From contig JAHBUS010000001.1 of the NCBI GenBank assembly GCA_019637955.1, positions 124,001 to 188,000 on the forward strand: a DNA stretch of 64,000 nt. The letters are read 5' to 3'. The position numbers were made by a program, and so were the translations under genes. Origin of the DNA: Pseudobdellovibrionaceae bacterium (lineage in GTDB: Bacteria; Bdellovibrionota; Bdellovibrionia; Bdellovibrionales; Bdellovibrionaceae). A model generated the notes under the pieces. The model was not told the DNA's origin, made no database searches, and was given only the letters and a program-made list of their open reading frames with translations. This document shows, one piece after another, positions 1 to 8,783 of this stretch. The first letter of the stretch is position 1, and the number at the start of each line of letters is the position of its first letter.

Positions 1-1
1 A

Positions 2-1420
2 GTCTGCGATCAAAGATTTCCCGACCGCAACCGCGCCTCTTTCGAAAATTGTCTGCGCACGCGAACCTTGCAGGCCTGCGACACGGCTTTTCCTCCACGC
101 AATGCCGAAGGCCATGCCGCCTGCTACGAGGGCGCCATCAATTCGGGCGCGCAAAGATTCAATCAGAGCTTCGCGCAAACCGTCGGCGCGCAAACGCCTC
201 AGGCTCAAGCCATGGTCCAAAGATTTCAAGACGACTATGCGCGCGAGCTGCAGAAGTGCGCCAATCTTCTCGAGAACTCGCCCGTGAACACGGCCCTGAA
301 TTCTTGCGAATCGGCCGGGACTCAAGCCACGCAGGCCTGCACCGTCAGCACGCCCACCGCGGCCGCCCCGGCGGCGGCGCCCACCGGAACAACTCCGGGG
401 AGCAGCCAAGCCACGTCCGTGGCCTGCTCGCAAAGCGCCAACGATTCGGCGAACATCGCCTCGACACTGCAACAACAAAAAAGCAATTGCGCCTCGTCCA
501 TTTCAAGTTGCGAATCCTCCTGCTCCAGCGCCCAGTCGCAGCTGTCTTCGATTCCGCAGGATCAACGCGCGTCTTTCCAAAGCCGTGCGAGCACGGTGTC
601 GTCTTCGTGCAATTCGGCGAAGTCCGGACTGAGCAACATCGAAGCGAGCCTGGCCCAGGCCCAAAACGTTCAGACACGGTCCAACTCCTGCCTGCGCGAC
701 ACCAACGCGGGACAGGTCAGCGAAGCTTGCAAAGCGAACCCCCAAGCTCCGGGCTGCGGTGGGGCCGTTCAAGATTGCAACAACCCCACGTTCGCGTCGC
801 AAAACCCCACGCAGTGCGCGCGGCCCGCGGCCACGGCCTTGAACCCGGGATCGCCCACGTCCTCCTCGGCCCCTGCCCCCACGACCTCCGCGGACTCGAT
901 GAGCTCGTTGTTCGGTTCGGGCCACGGGGGCAACGCGGGCACCGCCGCCGACGGCTCCTCGCTCACTGGCAGCGATGCCGGCAACTCCACCGGTCACGAT
1001 GGCAGCCGCGCCGACAACACGTCAGGCTTACAAGGACAGACCGACGCGCAGATGTCATTGAAGGGGGGCGCGAACACGCCCGGTGTAAAGACCACCGGCC
1101 CCTCCGCGGACGCGCCCGCTCCCGCGCCGAGCGCCTTGATTGGAAGTGCTCCCGGCGCTTGGAACCAAGGACCGACGCCCACCGACCCGGCCTTGGCCGG
1201 AAGCTACAGCTCGTCAGGGTCTTGGATTCCGCCCAAGATGGACGATGGCGTGAACCCTGGAGACATGAACCGTTTTCGCCCGAATCTGGTTCCCGCCGTG
1301 CGCGGTCCCGCTTCGGAGGTGCTGCCAAGCGGAATCCTGGCTTCACACGTCAATATTTGGAAGCGGATGAACCAAACGTACTTCCGCCTGACGCCGTCGT
1401 TTTTAGCCTCACAGCCCTAA
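2..1420 (+). CDS. Cys/Ser/Ala-rich exported-type protein, 5' end cut by window edge
   Basis: The reading frame is open from base 2, so the true start lies upstream and at least 472 residues are visible; the internal TTG at 68 is only an in-frame codon. The first ~300 residues carry regularly spaced cysteines (motifs such as CESSCSSAQ and CTVST) in a Gln/Ser/Ala-rich background that could form helical, disulfide-linked segments. Residues beyond ~270 are low-complexity Pro/Ser/Thr/Gly. No catalytic motif is recognisable. Cysteine spacing of this kind suggests an extracytoplasmic location, but the signal peptide would be outside the window. The following small Cys-rich exported gene at 1484 is probably co-transcribed (63-bp gap). 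Function unknown. Confidence 0.75.
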   Translation, partial: VCDQRFPDRNRASFENCLRTRTLQACDTAFPPRNAEGHAACYEGAINSGAQRFNQSFAQTVGAQTPQAQAMVQRFQDDYARELQKCANLLENSPVNTALNSCESAGTQATQACTVSTPTAAAPAAAPTGTTPGSSQATSVACSQSANDSANIASTLQQQKSNCASSISSCESSCSSAQSQLSSIPQDQRASFQSRASTVSSSCNSAKSGLSNIEASLAQAQNVQTRSNSCLRDTNAGQVSEACKANPQAPGCGGAVQDCNNPTFASQNPTQCARPAATALNPGSPTSSSAPAPTTSADSMSSLFGSGHGGNAGTAADGSSLTGSDAGNSTGHDGSRADNTSGLQGQTDAQMSLKGGANTPGVKTTGPSADAPAPAPSALIGSAPGAWNQGPTPTDPALAGSYSSSGSWIPPKMDDGVNPGDMNRFRPNLVPAVRGPASEVLPSGILASHVNIWKRMNQTYFRLTPSFLASQP

Positions 1421-1483
1421 GATCACGCTTGACCCCCGAAGGCCCCCTATCGCAAGACAGTGAGCGTCCAGAAGGGGGAAGCG

Positions 1484-1801
1484 ATGAAGTTTTTAATTGT
1501 CGTTGTTTTGATTTGCGCGCAGTCCGTGGTGTGGGCCGAAAACTCGTCGTGCACCGCCACCGTCCAATGTAAATTCGGATCGGCCAGCTGCTCGGCCAGC
1601 CCCCAAGCGGGAGCCGAGGTCTTTTGCGGCCAGCGCATTCCGGGAGACCGCTTTTTATCTTGCGGTCAGAGCATTGCCGGCGGCCTGGTCAAAATGAAAG
1701 CCGCCATTTGCTGCGACTCCATGGGAACGGCCTTGAGCGCGGTTGAGTCCAAAGACGGCGCGCTCAAAACCTCGTCGTGTGCGGGCCTCGGCGCTGATTA
1801 A
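1484..1801 (+). CDS. Small exported Cys-rich protein
   Basis: A 105-residue protein. The ATG at 1484 is chosen over the in-frame GTG at 1460 because it follows a GAAGGGGG ribosome site at 1471 and begins a clear signal peptide (MKFLIVVVLICAQSVVWA, cleavage expected after VWA). The mature part of about 87 residues has about eight cysteines, including a CC pair, consistent with a disulfide-stabilised periplasmic or secreted protein. It follows the Cys-rich partial gene by 63 bp. Its stop codon overlaps the stop of the convergent gene (shared bases 1798-1801). No family recognised. Confidence 0.7.
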   Translation: MKFLIVVVLICAQSVVWAENSSCTATVQCKFGSASCSASPQAGAEVFCGQRIPGDRFLSCGQSIAGGLVKMKAAICCDSMGTALSAVESKDGALKTSSCAGLGAD

Positions 1802-2349
1802 CAGCCCGACCCTTCCATGATGATCTGATGCATCTCACCGTTTTCGGTGTCGATGATGAAGAGCGAGGGGAAGGTCACGCCGCACTGAACGGCGCCGGTC
1901 GGCGCCACGCCGTACTTCACGGATTTGAGCGAGCGCAGGATCGTGAAGGCTTTGCTCGAGGCCATCATGCCATCGGCATACTTGATTTTGTCTTGATCGG
2001 TACCTTCGCCCTCTTCCAAACGCGTTTGCAAAGCGCCTTCGATGTACGACTGCGCGCCCGCGAGATTTTCGAGGCCCCAGTTCATCGTATCCGCGCCCCA
2101 AGCGTCGCCGCTGTCACCCACCCAGTTGGCTTCGAAATCGTCTTCGGTCTCGACGAGTTGTTCGCGCAAAGCGTACTCGAGCAACATCGCCTTGGGATCG
2201 GTGTTGGGTTTGACTTTGATCGTGTCGGAACCTTCCGAGATGCCGGCTAAGATTTTGGCCGCGCGGTTCACGCGCTCCTGAATGCTGGGGGCTTTGGCCG
2301 AAGCCGAGAGAGTGGCGAACAAGCAGAGAGTCATCACGATCGTTTTCAT
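1798..2349 (-). CDS. Exported hypothetical protein
   Basis: A 183-residue protein with signal peptide MKTIVMTLCLFATLSASAKA. This start (CAT at 2347-2349) is preferred over an upstream in-frame codon at 2400 because the signal peptide begins here. The mature part is acidic and largely helical in appearance, with one pair of cysteines (VQCG and the C-terminal GSGC) that could form a disulfide. The sequence ends in Cys. No known domain recognised. It converges on the 1484 gene with overlapping stop codons. Confidence 0.65.
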   Translation of the reverse strand: MKTIVMTLCLFATLSASAKAPSIQERVNRAAKILAGISEGSDTIKVKPNTDPKAMLLEYALREQLVETEDDFEANWVGDSGDAWGADTMNWGLENLAGAQSYIEGALQTRLEEGEGTDQDKIKYADGMMASSKAFTILRSLKSVKYGVAPTGAVQCGVTFPSLFIIDTENGEMHQIIMEGSGC

Positions 2350-2461
2350 GGAATTTTCCTTTTCAAAAGTGGTTTCGAATCGAAAGGGGTTTAACCCCAC
2401 ACCGGCGTGAATTGGAAATTTCTATTTTTCTATTCATTATGCATTTTATGAATAATCTGGC

Positions 2462-3454
2462 TCACCAGTCGCCATCGAACGTAAATTCGATGCGAAAAGC
2501 TCCCGGATCGCCGCTCATCAGACGGTCGCGAGTCTCCTGGTACTTGCGGTTCTGCGGGTCTTGCGCCATCAACGAACCCAACAGATTTTCGGCCAGGGCG
2601 CGGTCGCCATTTTTGAGCGCGCGGGAGGCCTGGTAGTAACGGGCCGAGGGGTGCGCCGAGGCGCTTGCCACCGAATTGTAGTCAAAGCCCGCGTCATTCG
2701 CCCGCAGGTAAAAATAGGCATCTTGGAGCTGAGAATCGTTGGGATTTCGGCGCAGCCCTTCATCAACCCAAGCGCGCCCTTGCGCGAAATCGGCGCCCCC
2801 CTCCATCATCGAAAGTGACGAGAGCATCTTGTACGTCGACGGATTTTCGGGCTCCAGCCTTTGAATTTCGAGCGCCATTTTGCGCAGCTCGGCCGCGGCG
2901 GCTCCGCCCTGGCTCATTTGCCGTCCCAGAAATTTATTGATCAACACCGGCAGCGGAAGATTGGCATAGTTCGTTTCATTCCAACTCAGTTGATCGACCA
3001 CGTAAGCACGGTAGAGACGCAAAAATCCTTGGCAAAGACCGTCGTTCGCGAACTGACCGGGCTCCACGAGTTTGCAGTTTTCGTAAACGCTGGCGGCGAA
3101 GGGAACCTGTGCATCGAAGCTGCCGCAATGGGGCGAAAGACCGACGAAACCCTCGCGCAGCTGCCGGGCGAAATCGTCAAAGCCCAACTTCGCGAGTTCA
3201 AAGCGTTGGCTCTCGCACTCCTCGCTCATCTGGTGATTCACGAACAGCGGCGCTTCGGACTCGGCGGGAACGGGCGCCACCGGCAGAGGCTCGGCCGCGA
3301 CTTGCGAAAACTTCACGCGCGCCGGCCCCTGCGCCAAACGGGGCAGCAGACGGTCCGTCACGTAGTTTTTTACTTTCCCAAAAGTGACCCCGATCAGAGC
3401 CAAAATTAAGAGCACGGCAACGGCGATCAGAGAGCGGGCGCGAGGCAGTTTCAT
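2462..3454 (-). CDS. Membrane-anchored TPR-repeat protein
   Basis: A 330-residue protein starting at the ATG at 3454. Residues 1-30 are a short basic stretch followed by one hydrophobic helix (SLIAVAVLLILALIGVTFG), giving a probable N-in inner-membrane anchor. Residues ~190-320 contain degenerate tetratricopeptide-like helical pairs (patterns around LEPENPSTYKML, RNPNDSQLQDAY and LMAQDPQNRKY), typical of protein-protein interaction scaffolds. The middle region holds several cysteines (SEECE, HCGS, ENCK, LCQG), compatible with a periplasmic location. No enzymatic motif. It is divergent from the siderophore operon and might share its regulatory region, but nothing else links it to iron. Confidence 0.65.
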   Translation of the reverse strand: MKLPRARSLIAVAVLLILALIGVTFGKVKNYVTDRLLPRLAQGPARVKFSQVAAEPLPVAPVPAESEAPLFVNHQMSEECESQRFELAKLGFDDFARQLREGFVGLSPHCGSFDAQVPFAASVYENCKLVEPGQFANDGLCQGFLRLYRAYVVDQLSWNETNYANLPLPVLINKFLGRQMSQGGAAAAELRKMALEIQRLEPENPSTYKMLSSLSMMEGGADFAQGRAWVDEGLRRNPNDSQLQDAYFYLRANDAGFDYNSVASASAHPSARYYQASRALKNGDRALAENLLGSLMAQDPQNRKYQETRDRLMSGDPGAFRIEFTFDGDW

Positions 3455-3510
3455 CCCTGATGTTGTCCTTGAGACACAAAGCAGAGTCAACGGGCCCGCA
3501 AGTGAACCGT

Positions 3511-3533
3511 AAATGAGAATCGATCTCGTTTTT
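3511..3533 (+). promoter_or_regulatory. Candidate Fur box upstream of siderophore operon
   Basis: The sequence reads AAATGAGAATCGATCTCGTT from 3511 and continues with a T run to 3533. It contains an odd-centred imperfect inverted repeat (GAGA...TCTC around base 3521) resembling the TGAGAAT-n-ATTCTCA form of Fur boxes. It lies 38-60 bp upstream of the first operon codon (GTG 3571) and directly between the divergent TPR gene and the operon. Fur repression fits the iron-uptake role of the genes. The match is partial (about 4 of 7 paired half-site positions), so this is an inference. Confidence 0.5.
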
Positions 3534-3570
3534 ATTGACCGTTTTTACAAGGGAATCTAAAAATGGCGGC

Positions 3571-4872
3571 GTGCGAAAACCTCTCTTCAAGACGCTCTAC
3601 AAATGGCATGTCTACGCCGGCCTTTTCGTCGCCGTTCACTTCGCGATTTTCGCGGTTTCAGGCTTGGTTCTGTTGTTCAAGCACGAGATTCTCGGCGAGC
3701 CGCCCGCCGCCGAATTCACGGCGGTGCCCGAAGACATGGCCGCGCGCTACGCTCAAGCCTTGAACTCGCTCCAGCTTCGCTTCCCGAACGACCGCCCCTT
3801 GGCGCTTTATCCGGACGACAATTCCCCTTCAAGACTCACCGCCCGCTTCGGGATCGACGGCGCCACTCAGCTTCGCGGCGCTCGCAAACTGTCGTGGGAT
3901 CTGGCAAACGGCGCCGAGATCACCGACACCGAAAAACCGGCCACCGGTTTTTTTGAGTGGGTGCTTCGGCTTCACCGCGAGCTTCTCTTGGGCTCGAATG
4001 GCAAGATCTATGTCGGCCTCATCGGCCTGGCCTACGTGTTCATGCTGCTCTCGGGTTTCGTGATCTACGGCAACTTCATGCGCAACCGCCCCTTCGGCGA
4101 ACTCCGCAAAGCCCGCCTTCCGAAATTGATCGATCTGCACAAGTTTGTCGGCGTGGTGAGTTTTGGTTGGGGCCTGATCGTGGGCTTGAGCGGCGCGCTG
4201 CTGGCGTTCAACGGCGTGCTGATCAAACTTTTTCAATTTCAAAGTCTTCGTCATTTGGGCGAGCGCTACCGTGACTTCAGCGCCCAGGGCCGCTCGCTCG
4301 CGCCGATCGAAAACATCATGACGACCGCGCTGACGGCCAAAAAGGACTGGATCGTGACTTACGTTTCGTTTCCGGGCACCGAGTTCGGAATTCCGGGTCA
4401 CTTTTTGGTGTTGATCAACGGCACCACGCCGCTCACGCAGCGCCTGAGCGAACTCTTGGTCATCAACGCCGAAACCGCGAAGCTCACCGAAATTCGCGAA
4501 CTCCCGTTTTACCTGAAAGCGGCCCTGCTGTCCGAGCCCTTGCACTTCGGCGATTACGGCGGGATTTTCTTGAAAATTCTTTGGGCCGTGTTCACGCTTC
4601 TTTCTTTGGCCGTCGTTCTCTTTGGTGTGACCTCATACTTCATGAAGCGCCGAGCCCACCGCTCACCCGCCGTTGTCACCAGCACGCTCCCGCCCCGCCT
4701 TCACAAAATCACGACGCCGCTTGAACGTTACGCGGCGCCGGTTCTGCTCGCGATGATCAGCATGGTGGCCATGGTCTGCGCTCTTCTCTCAACAGGCCTC
4801 TGGGCAAAAATTTTCGCGGCCCTGCTCTTGATCCCGCTGGCGGTCTTGCTGATTCGTGGGAGGACCGAGTGA
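3571..4872 (+). CDS. PepSY-associated membrane protein of siderophore operon
   Basis: A 433-residue inner-membrane protein of the PepSY/iron-regulated membrane protein family, often encoded with ferric-siderophore receptors and thought to help reduce or release siderophore iron in the periplasm. Helices are visible at the N-terminus (WHVYAGLFVAVHFAIFAVSG), near residues 150-175, 200-225 and 330-355, and as a pair at 390-430. His residues sit at helix ends (WHVYAG, LHRELL, LHKFVG), as expected for haem or metal-binding family members. The GTG at 3571 is preferred; an in-frame TTG at 3535 would begin immediately next to the Fur-like palindrome. The 3' end overlaps the exporter gene by GTGA. First gene of the operon. 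Confidence 0.8.
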   Translation: MRKPLFKTLYKWHVYAGLFVAVHFAIFAVSGLVLLFKHEILGEPPAAEFTAVPEDMAARYAQALNSLQLRFPNDRPLALYPDDNSPSRLTARFGIDGATQLRGARKLSWDLANGAEITDTEKPATGFFEWVLRLHRELLLGSNGKIYVGLIGLAYVFMLLSGFVIYGNFMRNRPFGELRKARLPKLIDLHKFVGVVSFGWGLIVGLSGALLAFNGVLIKLFQFQSLRHLGERYRDFSAQGRSLAPIENIMTTALTAKKDWIVTYVSFPGTEFGIPGHFLVLINGTTPLTQRLSELLVINAETAKLTEIRELPFYLKAALLSEPLHFGDYGGIFLKILWAVFTLLSLAVVLFGVTSYFMKRRAHRSPAVVTSTLPPRLHKITTPLERYAAPVLLAMISMVAMVCALLSTGLWAKIFAALLLIPLAVLLIRGRTE

Positions 4873-6068
4873 TCTCGAGGGCCTCTCCCCGTTTTTTGCG
4901 AGCTCTCGCGTGCGCGTCCGCGTTCGCCTTCAGCGGCTCGCAGGCGCTGATGATCGCGCTTTATCCGCTGCTGGCCGAAACGTTGGGATTGCACCTCTCG
5001 ACATTGATCGCCTCGTTCGGAATGGGTTCTTTTCTTTTTATCTTCGCGGGTCCCTATTGGGCCCGAAAGAGCGACCGTTTCGGCCGCGGGCGCATTCTCG
5101 CCGTTGGACTCTTGGGGCTGGCGGTGTCGCTCGCGCTGATCGCTGTGCCGACCTCGGCCCCGTTTTCATCGGGCCGAATCAACCTGGCTCTCTTGCTGAT
5201 GAGCCGCGCGGTTTACGGATTGGTGGCGTCGAGCCTCTCGCCGGTGGCCCAGTCGCTCCAAGCCGATTTGGCCGGTGACGAGGGCGCGGCCAAAGGAATG
5301 ATTCTGCATTCGATGAGCCTCAGTTTGGGCCGCGTCGTGGGACTTGCGCTGATCGTTGGTTTTCACTCGTCGTCCTCTTCACTTCTGTGGGCCGCCGCGG
5401 CGGTTGCGAGCGTCGTTCTGATCGCGGCGCTGATGAGCCCAACCCCCGAGCAGAGTCTGGCGGTCTCGACCGACATCCCCTCGTGGCGCCAGGGCCTTGT
5501 TTCGTCGCGCGGGATCTTGGCCCTCGCGTTTATTTTCACGACATTTGTGGAACTGCTCAACTCGTCCCTCGCCGGCAGCGTGAAGATGATTTTCGATCTG
5601 AGTTCGCTCTCCTCAGCAGGTCTCACCGCCCGGCTGCTGCTGATGGCAAGCCTGGGCATTTTTGCCGTGCAAGCTCTGGCCCGCGTTTTTGCCAAGGCCG
5701 AGTTCCGATGGGGCCTTCTCATCGGCGCGGGGAGTTTACTCGCCGGCGCCGTGGTGTTCGCGGCCGCCTCCACCCTCCCGCAGCTCTGGACCGCCATCGG
5801 CTTTTTTGTTGTCGGCATTGGACTCTTGCCACCGTTCTACCTCACCGCGCTCCGCGCGCAGGGCGAAAAAGACTCTTATGGCCAACGCGCCGGTCTTGCC
5901 GGTTCGGCACAAACCTTGGGTTTTGTGGCGGGCGCGATGGCGGCGGCCCTGCTCTTCCGATTTCCGGGTTTGCAAATTGGACCCGGCCTGATTTTCTTGA
6001 GCCTCGTGCTCGTGCTTTTGAGTTACCGCCAAACTTCAAGGACAATGTCTCCCGTGGAGGCCTCGTGA
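4869..6068 (+). CDS. MFS transporter, probable aerobactin exporter (ShiF-like position)
   Basis: A 399-residue major facilitator protein with 12 predicted helices. The loop-2/3 signature ARKSDRFGRGRIL (about residues 62-74) matches MFS motif A. Known aerobactin islands carry the MFS gene shiF immediately before iucA; here the MFS gene lies in the same place, so export of the siderophore is the likely role. This is inferred from context, as substrate cannot be read from sequence. The start GTG at 4869 overlaps the previous stop (GTGA), and its own stop overlaps the iucA start in the same way, pointing to translational coupling. Confidence 0.85.
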   Translation: MISRASPRFLRALACASAFAFSGSQALMIALYPLLAETLGLHLSTLIASFGMGSFLFIFAGPYWARKSDRFGRGRILAVGLLGLAVSLALIAVPTSAPFSSGRINLALLLMSRAVYGLVASSLSPVAQSLQADLAGDEGAAKGMILHSMSLSLGRVVGLALIVGFHSSSSSLLWAAAAVASVVLIAALMSPTPEQSLAVSTDIPSWRQGLVSSRGILALAFIFTTFVELLNSSLAGSVKMIFDLSSLSSAGLTARLLLMASLGIFAVQALARVFAKAEFRWGLLIGAGSLLAGAVVFAAASTLPQLWTAIGFFVVGIGLLPPFYLTALRAQGEKDSYGQRAGLAGSAQTLGFVAGAMAAALLFRFPGLQIGPGLIFLSLVLVLLSYRQTSRTMSPVEAS

Positions 6069-7816
6069 ACGTCGCGCAACGGGCCACCCACCATGCCGCC
6101 ACTTGTTTTTTAAACTCGCTTCTGCGCGAGTGGACCGAGCACCGCGCCTCGCCCTCCAAGATCGAGATTCCGATCGGTGGTGCGGGTCACATCGACATCC
6201 CGCTGCGGCATCACTCCGTCTTGGGACGGCACCGTTACGAAGGCCGCTTTTTCCTGGTGACGGCTGCGGCCCGTCAGGAGATCGACTTTCTCACGCTCGT
6301 GCACCATCTGACCGAGTTCTTGTCGAAGCGACTGGGCGCGGGCGCCGACCAGAAGCGGCTGTTTGAGGAGCGGGTGCGCTCGAGCCGCGACAATATCGAA
6401 GCGGCGCTTGCGGGACGCCAAACCTCGCTCGCGAAAAAAGCCGTGACGGACTTCGATTTCTTGAGCGCCGAGCAGGCCCTCTTGGTCGGCCACAACTTTC
6501 ATCCCACTCCCAAGAGCCGCGACGAATTCGACGCCGCGGCCTTAGAGGCCTACGCGCCCGAATTCGCCGGCAGCTTCCGTCTGCAGTGGATGGCCGCCGA
6601 CCCTTCGATCGTTTTTGAAAAACGCGCGGTCAGTTTTGCCGATCAAGATTGGACGGCTCAGCTTGCACTCCGCGATCTGCCCCCCGAAAGCGAAACTCAG
6701 GCCCGCACCCTTCTCGAAGCGGGATTCAGGCTGCTTCCGTTTCATCCCTGGCAGCTCGACGTGCTCCGAAAATCCGCCCCCGTTCGCGAGCATCTCGCCG
6801 AGGGACGGCTCAAACCACTGGGCGTTTCAAAATCGGACTGGGGAGCGACCTCCTCCCTGCGCTCGGTGTACCGCGAAGACGCTCCGTTCATGCTGAAGTT
6901 TTCGATGACGCTCAAACTCACCAACTCGATCCGGCATCTTCTCGCGCACGAGGTCGAGCGGGGTTTGCAACTTCAAGACGTCTTAAACACGGTCAAAGGG
7001 CGGGAGTTTCAAAAACGCCACCCGCAGTTTCATGTCGTGACCGAACCGGCCTTCTTCGCTCTCAAAGACGCCGAGGGCCGCCCGATCGACGCGAGCATCA
7101 CGGTCTGCCGCGAAAATCCCTTTCGCCGCGGCCGCGAAAAAGGTCACGCCGTGCTCGCCACCCTCGCCCAAGACGCCCTCTACGGTGGCGAGAACTGGGC
7201 GGTGCAAGCCGCAAACGCCGCCTTCCCTCACGGCTCGCGGGCCGAAAATGGCCGGCGTTGGTTCCGTCGGTACCTCGAGGTCGCGGCCGCCCCTTTGATC
7301 GACGCGCAGGCCAACTACGGATTTTTACTCGGCGCCCATCAACAGAATCTCATCTTGGAGCTCGATGGCGGACTCCCCGTCGCCGCCTCCTTCCGTGACT
7401 GCCAAGGAACGGGCTACAGCGAATTGGGTTTCGCGAATTTCGCGGCCGATGTTCCGCTCATGACCCGTGAAAACGGCAATATTCTCGATGCCAATATGGG
7501 AAATGCTCTCTTCACGTACTATTTGATTTTGAACTCGACCTTCAACGTTATCACGGCGCTCGCCGCGGACCCCGAAGGCGCGGGCGAGACGGACTTGCTC
7601 ACGGATCTTCGAGACTTTTTGCAGCAGCGCCTCGAGCTGGGAGTTCAAGACGCGTCGTTCTTGAGCGCTCTCTTAAACTCGCCGGTCCTTCGTCACAAAG
7701 GCAATTTCCTGTGCGCCCTGAAGAGCATCAACGAAAACACCACCACCGATCCGCTCTCGATCTACAATCTCGTTCCAAATCCCCTCGCCCACGCGAAAGG
7801 ATCCACGAATGCTTAA
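6065..7816 (+). CDS. iucA: Aerobactin-type NIS synthetase IucA
   Basis: A 583-residue IucA/IucC-family ATP-dependent siderophore synthetase. In aerobactin synthesis IucA joins citrate to N6-acetyl-N6-hydroxylysine. Family landmarks are present in order: the N-terminal CFLNSLLRE, EQALLVGHNFHPTPKS, the HPWQ motif, SSLRSVY, KFSMTLKLTNSIR, GAHQQN and the late RDCQGTGYS, corresponding to the ATP and citrate pocket of NIS synthetases. These align by eye with enterobacterial IucA, which has nearly the same length (574-594). The GTG at 6065 overlaps the exporter stop (GTGA). The reading frame is open further upstream to 5387, but that part is antisense-like noise inside the exporter gene. It overlaps iucB by 8 bp. 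Confidence 0.95.
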   Translation: MNVAQRATHHAATCFLNSLLREWTEHRASPSKIEIPIGGAGHIDIPLRHHSVLGRHRYEGRFFLVTAAARQEIDFLTLVHHLTEFLSKRLGAGADQKRLFEERVRSSRDNIEAALAGRQTSLAKKAVTDFDFLSAEQALLVGHNFHPTPKSRDEFDAAALEAYAPEFAGSFRLQWMAADPSIVFEKRAVSFADQDWTAQLALRDLPPESETQARTLLEAGFRLLPFHPWQLDVLRKSAPVREHLAEGRLKPLGVSKSDWGATSSLRSVYREDAPFMLKFSMTLKLTNSIRHLLAHEVERGLQLQDVLNTVKGREFQKRHPQFHVVTEPAFFALKDAEGRPIDASITVCRENPFRRGREKGHAVLATLAQDALYGGENWAVQAANAAFPHGSRAENGRRWFRRYLEVAAAPLIDAQANYGFLLGAHQQNLILELDGGLPVAASFRDCQGTGYSELGFANFAADVPLMTRENGNILDANMGNALFTYYLILNSTFNVITALAADPEGAGETDLLTDLRDFLQQRLELGVQDASFLSALLNSPVLRHKGNFLCALKSINENTTTDPLSIYNLVPNPLAHAKGSTNA

Positions 7817-8783
7817 GCCCCTAAGTCCCCTGACTTGCCGCCCGCCTCAAAACGACCGCGAATACACCGTGACGTTCGACGGCTTCACCTGCCGGGTCGA
7901 AGATGGTGGCCGTCCGGTGCTCATCGCGGGCGCCGAAGCCCACCAGGACACTTTGCGACTGCGCCTGGAGCCCCTCGAAACTCAAGACAAACCCGAGCTC
8001 GTGCTCGGATTGGCCTTGGATGTTTTGTTGGGCCACCACCCTGAAATCAAAAACGTGAAGGTTGTCGATCCTAGCGGCCATGACCTGTCGATCACGCGCG
8101 GCGAGTTTTACCAGAACCCCGCCGTGTGGCACCGCCAAGGCGGCTACGTTCAACGGCCCGAAGAGTGGACCACCACCCAAGGCCGCCGTCACCCGGTGCG
8201 CGAGACTCTGGTTCCTGGAACGTTTTACCGCCGTTACGTCGCCCAAATTCAGAAGACCCTTTCGCTTCGCACGATCGACGCCGAGGCGGACCTCGATCTT
8301 TTTCACGACTGGCACAACCAGCCGCGCGTTTACGATTTGTGGGAGCTGAACAAACCCAAGGACGAACTGCGCACCTATCTGCAAAAGGCCTTGGCGGATG
8401 CGCATTCGATCCCCATGATTCTGGAGGCCGATGGCAAGCCGGTCGGTTACTTTGAGTTCTACTGGGGTGCCGAAGACCGCTTGGCGCCGTACTACGAGTC
8501 CGAGCCCTACGACCGCGGTCTGCATCTGTTGATCGGCGAACCCAGCTTTTTGGGCGTCGAGAACACGAACGCCGCGCTCCGTTCGGTGACGCACTTTCTG
8601 TTTTTGGAAGACGCGCGCACGCAGCGCTTGGTGGCCGAGCCCCGCAGCGACAACCAGCGCATCTTGAAGTACGTGCAGATCGTTCCGGGATGGCGCTTCG
8701 TCAAAGAATTCGACTTCCCCCATAAGCGCGCGGCCCTTTTGATGGCCTCACGCGAACTCTTTTTTAACGGGGTCGTCCTGTGA
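7809..8783 (+). CDS. iucB: N6-hydroxylysine O/N-acetyltransferase IucB
   Basis: A 324-residue GNAT-fold acyltransferase of the IucB/AlcB type, which acetylates N6-hydroxylysine with acetyl-CoA before condensation with citrate. The diagnostic block FHDWHNQPRVYDLWE (about residues 165-180) and the later GYFEFYWGAEDR, RGLHLLIGEP and DNQRILKYV match the acyltransferase domain. The N-terminal ~130 residues are the less conserved partner domain also seen in enterobacterial IucB (about 315 residues). The ATG at 7809 lies inside the end of iucA (8-bp overlap) and the stop overlaps the iucC start, so expression is coupled. All catalytic landmarks appear intact. Confidence 0.95.
   Translation: MLKPLSPLTCRPPQNDREYTVTFDGFTCRVEDGGRPVLIAGAEAHQDTLRLRLEPLETQDKPELVLGLALDVLLGHHPEIKNVKVVDPSGHDLSITRGEFYQNPAVWHRQGGYVQRPEEWTTTQGRRHPVRETLVPGTFYRRYVAQIQKTLSLRTIDAEADLDLFHDWHNQPRVYDLWELNKPKDELRTYLQKALADAHSIPMILEADGKPVGYFEFYWGAEDRLAPYYESEPYDRGLHLLIGEPSFLGVENTNAALRSVTHFLFLEDARTQRLVAEPRSDNQRILKYVQIVPGWRFVKEFDFPHKRAALLMASRELFFNGVVL

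Noticed and set aside
49-1572. 507-codon open frame overlapping the first gene in another frame
   Set aside because: Arg/His-rich composition without hydrophobic patterning, a typical shadow of the GC-rich Cys/Ser-rich gene in the neighbouring frame.
5387-6064. N-terminal extension of the iucA frame
   Set aside because: Lies entirely inside the exporter gene in a different frame; IucA homology begins at 6065 with GTG overlapping the exporter stop.
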